Positions 8,170 to 16,358 of a stretch of DNA of 64,000 nucleotides are shown here, piece after piece. The stretch is from Brachybacterium sp. FME24 (GTDB taxonomy: Bacteria; Actinomycetota; Actinomycetes; Actinomycetales; Dermabacteraceae), in contig NZ_JABUXV010000006.1 in assembly GCF_014897705.1 (NCBI RefSeq), positions 1-64,000 on the forward strand. Direction: 5' to 3'. The number at the start of each line of letters is the position of its first letter. The first letter of the stretch is position 1. A model generated the notes under the pieces. The model saw only the letters and a list, made by a program, of their open reading frames with translations. It had not been told where the DNA came from and made no database searches. A program made the position numbers and the translations under genes.

Positions 8170-8425
8170 GTCCGTGTCCTTTCGTCGGGCCACCCTCAGT
8201 GCATTCGTCGTCGTCCGCAGGATCTCGACCCGAGATCCGCGAACCCGACCACGGTACCCCGCCGGCCCCACATGACGCGGGAGGCGGGCCGTCCGTGGTG
8301 CCAACCCCGGGGGGCGGCGGAACGCCGGTCGGCCCTGCACAGCGCTGGGCGCGTGCAAGGAGCCGACGGCGAAGGGCGGACGCCGCGACCGGGGACAGTA
8401 CGTGCTCCCCGGACGCGGCGCACCG

Positions 8426-9109
8426 TCACTGCGAGATGGCCGTGCGGGGCACCTTGCGCGATTCCAGCACCTGGTCTACCAGACCGTAGTCCAGGGCACC
8501 CTGCGCGGTGAGGATCTTGTCGCGCTCGATGTCCTTGCTGACCTGCTCCTTGGTGCGGCCGGAGTGATCGGCGAGGGTCTGCTCGAGCCATTCGCGCATG
8601 CGCATGATCTCGTTGGCCTGGATCTCCAGGTCGGAGGCCTGTCCGCCGCCGCCTTCGCCGCCCATGGCGGGCTGGTGGATCATGATGCGGGCGTTGGGGA
8701 GCGCGAGGCGCTTGCCCGGGGTGCCCGCTGCCAGCAGTACCGCAGCGGCGGAGGCCGCCTGGCCGAGGCACACCGTGGTGATGTCCGGCTTGACATACAG
8801 CATCGTGTCGTAAATGGCGGTCAGTGCAGTGAACGAGCCGCCGGGGCTGTTGATGTACAGCGTGATGTCGCGGTCCGGGTCCTGGGACTCCAGGACCAGC
8901 AGCTGGGCCATGACGTCGTCGGCCGAGGCATCGTCGACCTGGACGCCCAGGAAGATGATGCGGTCCTCGAACAGCTTCGTGTACGGGTCCTGGCGCTTCA
9001 TGCCGTAGGCAGTGCGCTCCTCGTACTGCGGGAGCACATAGCGCGAGGTGGGCATGCCACCGGCATGGGCGGTTGGCAGGGCACCGATGGTGCGGGGATC
9101 GAAGGTCAC
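8426..9109 (-). CDS. clpP2: ATP-dependent Clp protease proteolytic subunit ClpP2
   Basis: 227 residues. Serine protease subunit that in actinobacteria forms a mixed ClpP1P2 tetradecamer. Catalytic serine in GQAASAAA, histidine in [10 protein letters not shown], aspartate downstream; the [12 protein letters not shown] strand is typical. An N-terminal segment of ~35 residues (propeptide-like, with the [10 protein letters not shown] region) precedes the core. The GTG at 9109 is chosen because AAGGAGACCCC precedes it directly. Longer readings would run into the gap after clpP1. The same 16-base leader and start occur before clpP1. Confidence 0.96.
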   Translation of the reverse strand: MTFDPRTIGALPTAHAGGMPTSRYVLPQYEERTAYGMKRQDPYTKLFEDRIIFLGVQVDDASADDVMAQLLVLESQDPDRDITLYINSPGGSFTALTAIYDTMLYVKPDITTVCLGQAASAAAVLLAAGTPGKRLALPNARIMIHQPAMGGEGGGGQASDLEIQANEIMRMREWLEQTLADHSGRTKEQVSKDIERDKILTAQGALDYGLVDQVLESRKVPRTAISQ

Positions 9110-9155
9110 GGGGTCTCCTTGCTTCGAGGGTGTCTGTGAGGGACGGAAGGGGCGG

Positions 9156-9797
9156 TCAGTCGTCGGTGCCGCCGCCGCCCGTGACGTCACCTGCACCGGT
9201 GACGATCTTGTCGATGAAGCCGTACTCGAGCGCCTCGGAGGCCGTGAACCAATGGTCGCGGTCCCCATCAGCGATGACCTGCTCGACGCTCTTGCCGGTC
9301 TGCTCTGCAGTCAGCTCTGCCATCTGCTTCTTCATGGACAGGATGAGCTCGGCCTGGATCTTGATGTCGGTGGCGGTGCCCCCGAGCCCGCCCAGAGGCT
9401 GGTGCATGAGCACGCGCGTGTGCGCGGTCGCATAGCGCTTGCCCTGGGTGCCCGAGGAGAGCAGGAACTGTCCCATCGACGCCGCCATGCCCATGCCGAT
9501 CGTCACGACGTCGGGCTGGACGTACTGCATCGTGTCGTAGATGGCCATGCCCGCGGTGATGGAGCCGCCGGGGCTGTTGATGTAGAGGTAGATGTCCTTG
9601 TCCGGGTCCTCTGCGGCCAGCAGCAGGATCTTCGCGCAGATCGCGTTGGCGTTCTCGTCGCGCACCTCGGAGCCGAGCCACACGATGCGATCGCGCAGCA
9701 GACGCTGGTAGACGCTGTCATCCAGGCCCATCGGAGCGTCACCGATCGCGTTGCGGGGCGGCGAGGACGGGGAGGTCTGAGTGCTCTGTGAAGTCAC
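9156..9797 (-). CDS. clpP1: ATP-dependent Clp protease proteolytic subunit ClpP1
   Basis: 213 residues. Partner of ClpP2 in the Clp peptidase. Catalytic serine in [11 protein letters not shown], histidine in [10 protein letters not shown], and the [12 protein letters not shown] strand. GTG start at 9797 preceded by AAGGAGACCCC, identical to that of clpP2. The first gene of the clpP1-clpP2 pair; 46 bases separate the two. A TAGAGT -10-like box sits about 36 bases upstream. Confidence 0.96.
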   Translation of the reverse strand: MTSQSTQTSPSSPPRNAIGDAPMGLDDSVYQRLLRDRIVWLGSEVRDENANAICAKILLLAAEDPDKDIYLYINSPGGSITAGMAIYDTMQYVQPDVVTIGMGMAASMGQFLLSSGTQGKRYATAHTRVLMHQPLGGLGGTATDIKIQAELILSMKKQMAELTAEQTGKSVEQVIADGDRDHWFTASEALEYGFIDKIVTGAGDVTGGGGTDD

Positions 9798-10176
9798 GGG
9801 GTCTCCTTCGTGGCGGGATTGTCGATGACTCGACTCTAGGCGCTGGGCGGGAGCGCGCGGTGCCCTGTTCGCCGCAGGCGCACTGGAGGGGACTCTGCGG
9901 GCGGGACCCAGCTCCGAGCGCCCCAGATCCTCCTGCGGATGTGGCTCAGGTCGCCCCGGAACGTCAAGTCGGGGCGGGTTCTGGTCACGATGACCCGTCA
10001 GCGTGCAAAAAGCGCGTCAATTCCCCTGCCCGGCTGTCTCAAGCCCACTGCGTGGCAGGGGGCGCCCTCCTACTGTGGTCGCATCGCCCCAGTCGATCGC
10101 CCCGAAGACGGTGATCACCGCACCCGCAGGTAGCACCCGGCCTGATGCCGGGACCGGAAGGAACGATCCGCACATC
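9798..10176. other. intergenic region between divergent clpP1 and NlpC/P60 genes
   Basis: 379 bases without a supported gene. It holds the clpP1 -10 (9833-9838), a possible plus-strand TACTGT -10 at 10071-10076 for the NlpC/P60 gene with a leader near 95 bases, and a small stem CCCGGC/GCCGGG at 10136-10152. I looked for the c-di-AMP (ydaO) riboswitch that often precedes such cell wall hydrolases and could not find its conserved blocks. Confidence 0.5.
9833..9838 (-). promoter_or_regulatory. -10 element of the clpP1-clpP2 operon (TAGAGT)
   Basis: TAGAGT on the minus strand fits the actinobacterial TANNNT -10 and would give a leader of about 25-30 bases containing the clpP1 Shine-Dalgarno. No convincing -35 was seen. 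Confidence 0.4.
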
Positions 10177-10992
10177 ATGGCCAAGTACAACACTCACCGC
10201 ACCCCCGGACGCGCCCACACCCCCGCCGGCAACACTGCCCGCGGCCTCGGTGGCGCCGCAGTCCTCGGGACCGTCCTCGTCGGCACCGCCTTCGCCGGCA
10301 GCTCCGCGCAGGCCGCCCCCGCGGCCCCCGCCGCTCCGGCAGCGCCCGCGGCCCAGACCGCTCCCGCCACCCCGGTGGCCACCGCGCCCACTGCCGCGCT
10401 GGACACCAGCCAGAAGCTGCGCTGGGGCTCGCGCGGCGACACCGTGCAGAACCTCCAGGCCACGCTCAACGAGAGCGGCGCCGGCATTTCCGAGGACGGC
10501 GTCTTCGGTCCCCGCACCCACTCCGCGGTCAAGGACTTCCAGTCCAGCAAGGGCCTCCAGGTGGACGGGGTCGTCGGCCCCAAGACCTTCGGCGCGCTGA
10601 ACGGCTCCGCGACCGTCCCCTCCGGCGGCGCCTCGGCACCCGCCGCGTCCTCCTCGAGCGGCAGCAGCTCGATCGTCGACGCCGCCCGCTCCGCGATCGG
10701 CACCCCCTACTCGTGGGGCGGCGCCTCCATGGGCGGCATGGATTGCTCCGGCCTGGTGAACTTCGCCTACAAGGCGGCCGGCATCGACGTGCCGCGCACG
10801 TCCGGCCAGATCGCCAACGGCGGCCGCTGGATCTCGCAGTCCCAGGCCCAGCCCGGCGACATCGTGGCCTGGTCGGGCCACGTCGCGATCTACGCCGGCA
10901 ACGGCAAGATCATCGACGCCTCCGGCTCCAAGCAGCAGGTCGTCGAGCGCAGCATCTGGGGCAACCCGATCGGGTTCGTCACCTACCGCTGA
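10177..10992 (+). CDS. secreted NlpC/P60 peptidoglycan hydrolase with PG-binding domain
   Basis: 271 residues. Likely D-gamma-glutamyl-meso-DAP type endopeptidase acting outside the cell. Signal peptide ~1-45 (basic, then LGGAAVLGTVLVGTAFAG, cleavage after an Ala pair), Ala/Pro-rich linker to ~75, peptidoglycan-binding type 1 domain ~78-145 (LRWGSRGDTVQNLQ, GPRTHSAVKDFQ), Ser-rich linker, NlpC/P60 domain ~165-271. Catalytic Cys in MDCSGLVNFAY (~189), His in GHVAIYAG (~235). The ATG at 10177 is chosen because GGAAGGAA precedes it and the signal peptide follows. A perfect terminator stem follows the gene. Confidence 0.93.
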   Translation: MAKYNTHRTPGRAHTPAGNTARGLGGAAVLGTVLVGTAFAGSSAQAAPAAPAAPAAPAAQTAPATPVATAPTAALDTSQKLRWGSRGDTVQNLQATLNESGAGISEDGVFGPRTHSAVKDFQSSKGLQVDGVVGPKTFGALNGSATVPSGGASAPAASSSSGSSSIVDAARSAIGTPYSWGGASMGGMDCSGLVNFAYKAAGIDVPRTSGQIANGGRWISQSQAQPGDIVAWSGHVAIYAGNGKIIDASGSKQQVVERSIWGNPIGFVTYR

Positions 10993-11007
10993 TCCTCAGC
11001 ACCTCGT

Positions 11008-11043
11008 CGAGGGCCTGGTCTCCACACGGGGACCAGGCCCTCG
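11008..11043 (+). terminator. stem-loop after NlpC/P60 gene
   Basis: Perfect 13-bp inverted repeat CGAGGGCCTGGTC / GACCAGGCCCTCG with a 10-base loop, 16 bases after the stop. No T-run follows, as is common in GC-rich actinobacteria. Confidence 0.75.
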
Positions 11044-11104
11044 TGCGTGACAAGGGGCCCGGCGCGCGACGTCGCCCGTGCCCGGGCAGGAGCCGCGTCC
11101 CGCG

Positions 11105-11680
11105 TCAGGACCGGCGACGAGGCCGGAAGATCCACCCACGCTGCGACGAGGAATCGCCGAGGGTCTCCACCAGCTCCCACTGCACCAGGCGACCGCCCGG
11201 CACTGCGAAGATGCGTGTGCCGTCCCCGAGGAACACCGGCGCCACGAACATCTGCAGCTCGTCGATGAGGTCGTGCTCGAGCGCCTGACGGGCGATGTCC
11301 GCGCTGATGATCTGCACGTCCTTCTCCCCCGCGACCTCCTGTGCTCGGCGCACGGCCTCGCGCACATCGCAGTTCAGCGCCACGATGGCTGGATCCGCGT
11401 CGATCTCGTGGGGCCGGTGGGTGAGAACGAACTCGGTCCCCGACCACGCCCCGCCGTACGCCTGCGCGGTGAGCTCGCTGCGCTCCTGGGCCTGCGCCCG
11501 GGCGGCGTCGTAGCCCGCACGGCCCGAGATGATGACGCCGACGGGCGCCGCCATGGATTCCGTGACGTCGTCGACGGTGGGCTCCATCGCCTCCATCGCC
11601 TCGAGCCAACTCATATCGTGGCCGGGCCCGGCGATGAATCCGTCGAGCGAGGCGGTGAATCCCCAGGCCACTTTTCCCAT
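11105..11680 (-). CDS. dihydrofolate reductase family protein (RibD C-terminal domain)
   Basis: 191 residues of the RibD_C/DHFR-like fold. It starts with KVAWGFTASLDGFIAGPGHD, the family's first strand and substrate loop, and ends with the typical GDGTRIF...WELVET segment; ISADIARQAL and DELQMFVAPVFLGDG are the NADPH-side motifs. Such stand-alone proteins are NADPH-dependent reductases of unknown substrate and are not the essential folA. ATG at 11680 preferred, with GGGAGG 6 bases upstream. Monocistronic by spacing, between two terminator stems. Confidence 0.82.
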   Translation of the reverse strand: MGKVAWGFTASLDGFIAGPGHDMSWLEAMEAMEPTVDDVTESMAAPVGVIISGRAGYDAARAQAQERSELTAQAYGGAWSGTEFVLTHRPHEIDADPAIVALNCDVREAVRRAQEVAGEKDVQIISADIARQALEHDLIDELQMFVAPVFLGDGTRIFAVPGGRLVQWELVETLGDSSSQRGWIFRPRRRS

Positions 11681-11818
11681 GCTGCCTCCCAGGTCGATCG
11701 ACCCGCTGCCGGTCGGTGCCCGGCAGCGCCCCGACGTTCGGGACCAGCAGGCTCGATCGCGGGGTGCACACGCTTCCACGCGAACCACGCCCGCACAAGA
11801 GCCGCCCTCCCGGAACGG

Positions 11819-11858
11819 CCGACGGGCCGCCGCCCCGCAAGGGGGCGACGGCCCGTCG
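11819..11858 (-). terminator. stem-loop after tig
   Basis: Long GC-rich hairpin with one mismatch in an ~18-bp stem (CCGACGGGCC arm pairs with GGCCCGTCGG arm) around a GCAA loop, 35 bases after the trigger factor stop on the minus strand. Confidence 0.7.
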
Positions 11859-11892
11859 GTCCTGTTCCAGCCGGATCAGCTGGCCCGGAGGT

Positions 11893-13335
11893 TCACTCCT
11901 TCGTGGCCGACTTCTTCGCGGCGGGTGCCTTCTTCGTCGGCGCGGCGGCCTCGTCGGCAGCGTCATCCGTCGACTCGGCCTCCGGGGCGGTCGCGTCCGA
12001 CTCGGTGCCGCCCTCGGCAGCCTCGACCTCGGCGGCGTCGCTCTCGGCGGCGTCGTCCTCGGACGGGGTCGAGAGATCCAGCTCCAGCACCTCGCCGGCG
12101 GCGTTCTTCACGGTGACGTCCGCCAGGACGACCTCGAGGGCCTTGGAGCGCTGCACCTCGCCGAAGATCTGCTCGAGCTGACCGGACTGGGCGAGCATCT
12201 GCATGAGCTGGTTGGGCTCGATGCCGTACTGCGTCGACAGCTGGGTCATGTAGTTCATGAGGTCGTTCTGCTCGACGCTGACCTCACGGGTCGCGTTGAT
12301 CTCGTCCAGCAGGAACTGGGCACGCACGGCCTTGGTGGTGTCCTCGCGGATCTCCTCACCGTGCGGGTCGCCGACCTCCTTGCCCTCGTTCTCGAGGTGG
12401 GCGTTGATCTCGTCCATCACCAGCTGCTCGGGAACCGGGATCTCGAGCTCCTCGAGGAGCTTCTCGAGGAGGGCGTTACGAGCCAGCGCCACCCGGTTGC
12501 CCTCGGCATCGGCCGACGCCTTGAGGCGCAGGTCGTCCTTGAGCTCGTCGATGGTGTCGAACTCGGAGGCCATCTCGGCGAACTCGTCGTCGGCCTCCGG
12601 CAGCTCGCGGACCTTGACGGACTGCGCGGTGATCTTGATCAGGGCCTCTTCACCGGCATGATCGCCACCGGCGAGCTTCGAGGTGAAGGTCGTGGTCTCC
12701 TCGGCGGAGAGGCCGATGAGTGCCTCGTCCAGACCCTCGAGCATGTTGCCCTCGCCGATCTGGTAGGACACGCCCTCGACGGTCTCGATCTCTTCCTCGT
12801 CGATGGTCGCGACGAGGTCCAACGACACGAAGTCGCGGTCCTCGGCGGGACGGTCGACGCCCACGAGAGTGCCGAAGCGCTCGCGCAGTTCGGTCAGGCG
12901 CACGTCGACGGCGTCGTCATCGACCGTGGGCTCCTCGATCTCGACCTCGAGGGTCGAGAAGTCGGGCAGGTCGAACTCGGGACGCACGTCCTGCTCGACG
13001 ACGAAGACGAGGTTGCCCTCCTCGGAGCCGTCGAGGCCCGGGATCTCGCTGACCTCGACCTCGGGACGGCCGACGGGCTTGATCTCCGCCTCGGCTGCTG
13101 CCTGCTGGTAGAAGTCGGGCATCGCGTCGTTGACGGCTTCCTGCATGATCGCGGGGCGGCCGAAGCGCTGCTCGACGAGGCTGGAGGGGACCTTGCCCTT
13201 GCGGAAGCCGGGGATCTGCACCTGGTCGGCGATCTTCGTGGTGGCGGCCGCGACGGCCGGCTTGAGCTCGTCGAAAGGCACCTCGACGGTGAGCTTCACC
13301 CGGGTGGGGCTGAGCTTCTCGGACTCGGTCTTCAC
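11893..13335 (-). CDS. tig: trigger factor, ribosome-associated chaperone and prolyl isomerase
   Basis: 480 residues. Binds the ribosome exit tunnel and shields nascent chains. N-terminal ribosome-binding domain with the signature GFRKGKVP (~43-50), FKBP-type PPIase domain ~150-240 (DRDFVSLDLVATIDEEEIE, then GEGNMLEGLDEALIGL), C-terminal helical arms to ~415. The last ~60 residues are an Ala/Glu/Asp-rich tail ending in a Lys/Ala stretch, longer than in E. coli (432 aa). GTG start with AGGGAG upstream. In many actinobacteria tig lies directly before clpP1-clpP2-clpX; here NlpC/P60 and a reductase gene intervene. Confidence 0.97.
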   Translation of the reverse strand: MKTESEKLSPTRVKLTVEVPFDELKPAVAAATTKIADQVQIPGFRKGKVPSSLVEQRFGRPAIMQEAVNDAMPDFYQQAAAEAEIKPVGRPEVEVSEIPGLDGSEEGNLVFVVEQDVRPEFDLPDFSTLEVEIEEPTVDDDAVDVRLTELRERFGTLVGVDRPAEDRDFVSLDLVATIDEEEIETVEGVSYQIGEGNMLEGLDEALIGLSAEETTTFTSKLAGGDHAGEEALIKITAQSVKVRELPEADDEFAEMASEFDTIDELKDDLRLKASADAEGNRVALARNALLEKLLEELEIPVPEQLVMDEINAHLENEGKEVGDPHGEEIREDTTKAVRAQFLLDEINATREVSVEQNDLMNYMTQLSTQYGIEPNQLMQMLAQSGQLEQIFGEVQRSKALEVVLADVTVKNAAGEVLELDLSTPSEDDAAESDAAEVEAAEGGTESDATAPEAESTDDAADEAAAPTKKAPAAKKSATKE

Positions 13336-13423
13336 TGGTCAGGTCTCCCTGTGGATGGTCGGACTATGGTCTGTTCTCACGAACGCCTCGGAGCTCGCAC
13401 GCGGCGGCGACCCGTAGGCGGAG

Positions 13424-13497
13424 TCGGGGTGACAGGATTTGAACCTGCGACTTCCCGCTCCCAAAGCGGGTGCTCTACCAAGCTGAGCTACACCCCG
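13424..13497 (-). tRNA. tRNA-Pro (anticodon TGG)
   Basis: Read on the minus strand: acceptor CGGGGTG pairs with CACCCCG, D-loop AGCTTGGTAGAG, anticodon stem CCCGC/GCGGG with loop TTTGGGA (anticodon TGG), T-arm GCAGGTTCAAATCCTGT. 74 bases; CCA is not encoded. Directly upstream of tig on the same strand. Confidence 0.95.
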
Positions 13498-13635
13498 GAG
13501 GGCAACCCAGGAGATATTACCTGCTCCGCTGGGGGCGTGCCCGATTCTCCCGCGCGCGCTGTGAGCAGATGCATGTCGCTTCGCCCACTCCGGATGTGCC
13601 TCGGCGTCCCTGATCTGGTTAAATGAACGGGACAT

Positions 13636-13706
13636 GCGGGCGTAGCTCAATGGTAGAGCCTCAGTCTTCCAAACTGATTACGCGGGTTCGATTCCCGTCG
13701 CCCGCT
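13636..13706 (+). tRNA. tRNA-Gly (anticodon TCC)
   Basis: Acceptor GCGGGCG pairs with CGCCCGC, D-arm GCTCAATGGTAGAGC, anticodon stem TCAGT/ACTGA with loop CTTCCAA (anticodon TCC), T-arm GCGGGTTCGATTCCCGT. 71 bases, discriminator T, CCA not encoded. Followed seven bases later by a strong stem-loop. Confidence 0.96.
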
Positions 13707-13712
13707 CCGCCG

Positions 13713-13754
13713 AGCACGAGCCGCAGTCCTGGTCACAGGGCTGCGGCTCGTGCT
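13713..13754. terminator. bidirectional terminator between tRNA-Gly and the response regulator
   Basis: Perfect 14-bp stem AGCACGAGCCGCAG / CTGCGGCTCGTGCT around a 14-base loop. It serves tRNA-Gly on the plus strand and, by position, the convergent two-component operon on the minus strand. Confidence 0.85.
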
Positions 13755-13768
13755 GGTTCCGCGGTGGC

Positions 13769-14413
13769 TCACCCGAGGACCCCCTCGCGCAGAGCCCGCA
13801 GCACCGCCTGGGTGCGGTCGCGTGAGCCGGTCTTCTGCAGGATCGCCGAGGCGTGATTCTTGACCGTCCCCTCCGCCAGATGCAGGAAGCCCGCGATCTC
13901 CCGATTGCTGTAGCCCTCCGCGATCAGACGCAGGACGTCCAGCTCCCGCTCGGTCAAGGGCTGCACCGGTGTCGCATGCCCGTCGGTGTTCGGCTCCCCT
14001 GCCCGGATCGCGCGCAGCAAGCGGTCGGTGAGGGACGGGGAGATCAGCGTGCCCCCGTCGGCGAGGGCGCGCACGGCCCGGGTCAGGCGCTCGAGGGTGA
14101 CGTCCTTGAGCAGATAGCCGCGCGCGCCGGCACGCAGCGCGCCCAGCACCAGCTCGTCGTCGTCGAAGGTGGTCAGCACCAGCACCGGGGTCTCCTCACC
14201 ACGGTCGCGCAGCTGCTCGAGGACCCAGATCCCGTCTCGGTGCGGCATCCGCAGGTCCAGCAGCACCACCTCCGGGCGGTGCTGCTGGATCTCCTCGATC
14301 GCCGCCTCGCCGTCGGACGCCTCGGCCACCACGTCGATCCCCGCCATCTGCAGCAGGGTGCGGATGCCTTCGCGCACCAGGGCCTGGTCGTCGACCACGA
14401 TCACGCGGGTCAT
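13769..14413 (-). CDS. NarL/LuxR-family response regulator
   Basis: 214 residues. Receiver domain 1-120 with acidic pocket VVDDQ, phosphoacceptor Asp in VLLDLRMPHRDG (~53), switch Thr in VLTTFDD and Lys in YLLKD; LuxR-type HTH ~145-205 (LTERELDVLRLIAEGYSNREIA). Its ATG overlaps the stop of the cognate kinase by four bases, so they are one operon. Divergent from an ABC-2 exporter 210 bases beyond the kinase: in this arrangement the system usually controls the exporter, for example in response to envelope or antibiotic stress; that is inference. Confidence 0.93.
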   Translation of the reverse strand: MTRVIVVDDQALVREGIRTLLQMAGIDVVAEASDGEAAIEEIQQHRPEVVLLDLRMPHRDGIWVLEQLRDRGEETPVLVLTTFDDDELVLGALRAGARGYLLKDVTLERLTRAVRALADGGTLISPSLTDRLLRAIRAGEPNTDGHATPVQPLTERELDVLRLIAEGYSNREIAGFLHLAEGTVKNHASAILQKTGSRDRTQAVLRALREGVLG

Positions 14414-15513
14414 GTCGCCTCCAGATGTCCGGTCACGCGGAACCCTCTGCGCCCGTCGACCTCGACCCCTCCGCCGAGGCCCTCGAACCGCTCCTGCAGC
14501 CCGCGCAGCCCGTTGCCGAGCCGCACCTCGCGGGTCCCGACGCCGTCGTCGGCAGCACTGAGCTCGACGGAGCCGTCGCGGCGGGAGACATCGATGCTCA
14601 GGTGCTCCGCCTCGGCGTGCCGGATCGTGTTGGTCAGCGCCTCCTGTGCCAGTCGCACGAGGGCGAGGGTGCGCTCCTGATCGAGGTCGAGCCCCTCCTG
14701 GACCGTGATCTCGACCTCGAGCCCGGGCAGACCATCGACCATGCGGGTCAGTGCGGCCGCGAGATCCGGCCCCTCGTCGCGCAGGCTGCCGACGGTCGAC
14801 CGCACGTCCCGCAGCAGCGAGCGCGCGACCTGATCGGCCCGCTCGATGTGCTCCCCACCCGCTCCCGCTCCGAGGTGCTTGGCAGCCTCGAGGCCGAGAG
14901 TGAGCACGGTCAGCTGGTGGCCGATGAGGTCATGCAGCTCGCGGGAGATGCGCAGGCGCTCGGCAGTACGAGCGGATTCCTCGAGCAGGATGCCCGCGGC
15001 CTGGAGGTCCACGTGCGCGCGGGCGAGCTCGGTGCGCATCTGCTTCTCCCGCAGCATGGTGGCGGTGCTGAAGACGGTGGCCAGTTGGATCAGCAGGTAG
15101 AAGCCGGTCAGGATCAGCGTCTCGGAGGTACCCCCCGCGACCAGGCTGTTGGCGATCAGCACCACGAGGGTGTTCATCCCGGTGATGGCGAGGCTTACCG
15201 GGAGCGGCACGACGTAGACGCTCACGGCGGCCGTGATCACCACCAGAACGTGCAGCAGGCCCATCGCGGGGACGGAGAGGACGAGGACCCAGACCGCGAC
15301 CACGCCGGTCACGAGCACCGCGCGGGAGGCGCGGCGATGGTCGGACAGCACCCCCACTGCAGCGATGGCCGCGAGGGCCACCACCAGCACCAGCGCCCAC
15401 AGGGGGCGGGGAATGCGCAGCGGGATGTCGCCGAGCAGGGCGGGGAGTGCCACGGCCACGGCGATGACCAGCATCACCACGCCCGCCCATCCCTCCATGC
15501 CCAGTCGTCGCAT
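14410..15513 (-). CDS. sensor histidine kinase (HisKA_3/DesK-NarX type)
   Basis: 367 residues. About five N-terminal membrane helices (1-150), a short coiled coil, then dimerisation/phosphoacceptor domain with ISRELHDLIGHQLTVL (His ~193) and a HATPase_c domain (QEALTNTIRHAEA as N box, ADDGVGTREVRLGNGLRGL as G boxes). No extracellular sensor domain, so it probably senses in or at the membrane. A TAAGGT -10 ends six bases before the ATG, so the mRNA is probably leaderless. Downstream overlap with the response regulator. Confidence 0.92.
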   Translation of the reverse strand: MRRLGMEGWAGVVMLVIAVAVALPALLGDIPLRIPRPLWALVLVVALAAIAAVGVLSDHRRASRAVLVTGVVAVWVLVLSVPAMGLLHVLVVITAAVSVYVVPLPVSLAITGMNTLVVLIANSLVAGGTSETLILTGFYLLIQLATVFSTATMLREKQMRTELARAHVDLQAAGILLEESARTAERLRISRELHDLIGHQLTVLTLGLEAAKHLGAGAGGEHIERADQVARSLLRDVRSTVGSLRDEGPDLAAALTRMVDGLPGLEVEITVQEGLDLDQERTLALVRLAQEALTNTIRHAEAEHLSIDVSRRDGSVELSAADDGVGTREVRLGNGLRGLQERFEGLGGGVEVDGRRGFRVTGHLEAT

Positions 15514-15519
15514 GAGGCC

Positions 15520-15525
15520 ACCTTA
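15520..15525 (-). promoter_or_regulatory. -10 TAAGGT, leaderless start of the histidine kinase
   Basis: TAAGGT on the minus strand, six bases (GGCCTC) before the ATG. No Shine-Dalgarno fits in between, so transcription should begin at or next to the start codon. Confidence 0.6.
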
Positions 15526-15611
15526 GAGCTGGGACCCCTCCTGCACCCGTGCCGATGGTCATGGGTGGAACCGATGACCCTCGGCACTGCCCTCTCCCCC
15601 GCCCGGGTCCC

Positions 15612-15617
15612 TAGCGT
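15612..15617 (+). promoter_or_regulatory. -10 TAGCGT, leaderless start of the ABC exporter operon
   Basis: TAGCGT, six bases (CGAGGC) before the ATG at 15624. Together with the kinase promoter it bounds a 110-base shared regulatory region, where an operator for the response regulator would be expected. Confidence 0.6.
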
Positions 15618-15623
15618 CGAGGC

Positions 15624-16358
15624 ATGAGCAGAGCACCAGCAGTCGAGGTCGAGCACCTCGCCAAGAGATTCGGGAACACGGTCGCCGTGGACGACGTCAG
15701 CCTGAGGATCCAGCAGGGCGAGACCCTCGGGATCCTCGGCATCAACGGGTCCGGGAAGTCCACCACCGTCGAGATGATCGCCGGCCTGCGACCCCCCGAC
15801 AGCGGGCACGTGCGGGTGCTGGGCTTGGACCCGCGACGCGACCGGGGCGCCGTGCGGCAGGTCCTCGGGGTCCAGCTCCAGGACGCGGAGCTGCACAGCG
15901 CCCTGACCGTCGCGGAGCTCATCGGGCTGTACCGCAGCTTCTACCCCGATCCCCGATCCGCCCAGGAGCTGCTCGATCTGGTGGAGTTGGAAGACAAGCG
16001 AGATACCCGATTCGAGCGTCTGTCCGGCGGGCAGCAGCAGCGCCTCTCCGTCGCCCTCGCTCTGGCCGGCAAGCCCCGCGTCGTGATCCTCGATGAGCTC
16101 ACCACGGGCCTCGACCCGGCGTCCCGACGCCGCATGTGGCGCACGCTGGATCGCCTGCGCGACGACGGCGTCACGATCATCCTCGTGAGCCACACGATGG
16201 AGGAGGTCGAGCGGCTGTGCGACCACATCGTGCTGCTCGAGGCGGGGAGAGTGCTGGCCTCCGCCACCCCCGCCGAGCTCGTCGCCCGGGCCGGCACCTC
16301 GACACTGGACGAGGCCTTCGTCCAACTCACCGGACACGATCTGGAGGTCGCGGAATGA
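15624..16358 (+). CDS. ABC exporter ATP-binding protein
   Basis: 244 residues of the DrrA/CcmA-type ATPases. Walker A GINGSGKST (~39-47), Q-loop VQLQDAE, signature LSGGQQQR (~133), Walker B VVILDELTTGLDP, switch His in LVSHTMEE. Energises the permease encoded next, whose ATG overlaps its stop (ATGA). Divergent from a two-component system, a common layout for drug or lipid exporters induced by envelope stress. Substrate not predictable. Confidence 0.94.
   Translation: MSRAPAVEVEHLAKRFGNTVAVDDVSLRIQQGETLGILGINGSGKSTTVEMIAGLRPPDSGHVRVLGLDPRRDRGAVRQVLGVQLQDAELHSALTVAELIGLYRSFYPDPRSAQELLDLVELEDKRDTRFERLSGGQQQRLSVALALAGKPRVVILDELTTGLDPASRRRMWRTLDRLRDDGVTIILVSHTMEEVERLCDHIVLLEAGRVLASATPAELVARAGTSTLDEAFVQLTGHDLEVAE

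Noticed and set aside
10020..10176. c-di-AMP (ydaO-type) riboswitch before the NlpC/P60 gene
   Set aside because: Context is right, but the conserved G-rich and C-T-A-A-C-type blocks could not be found by eye.
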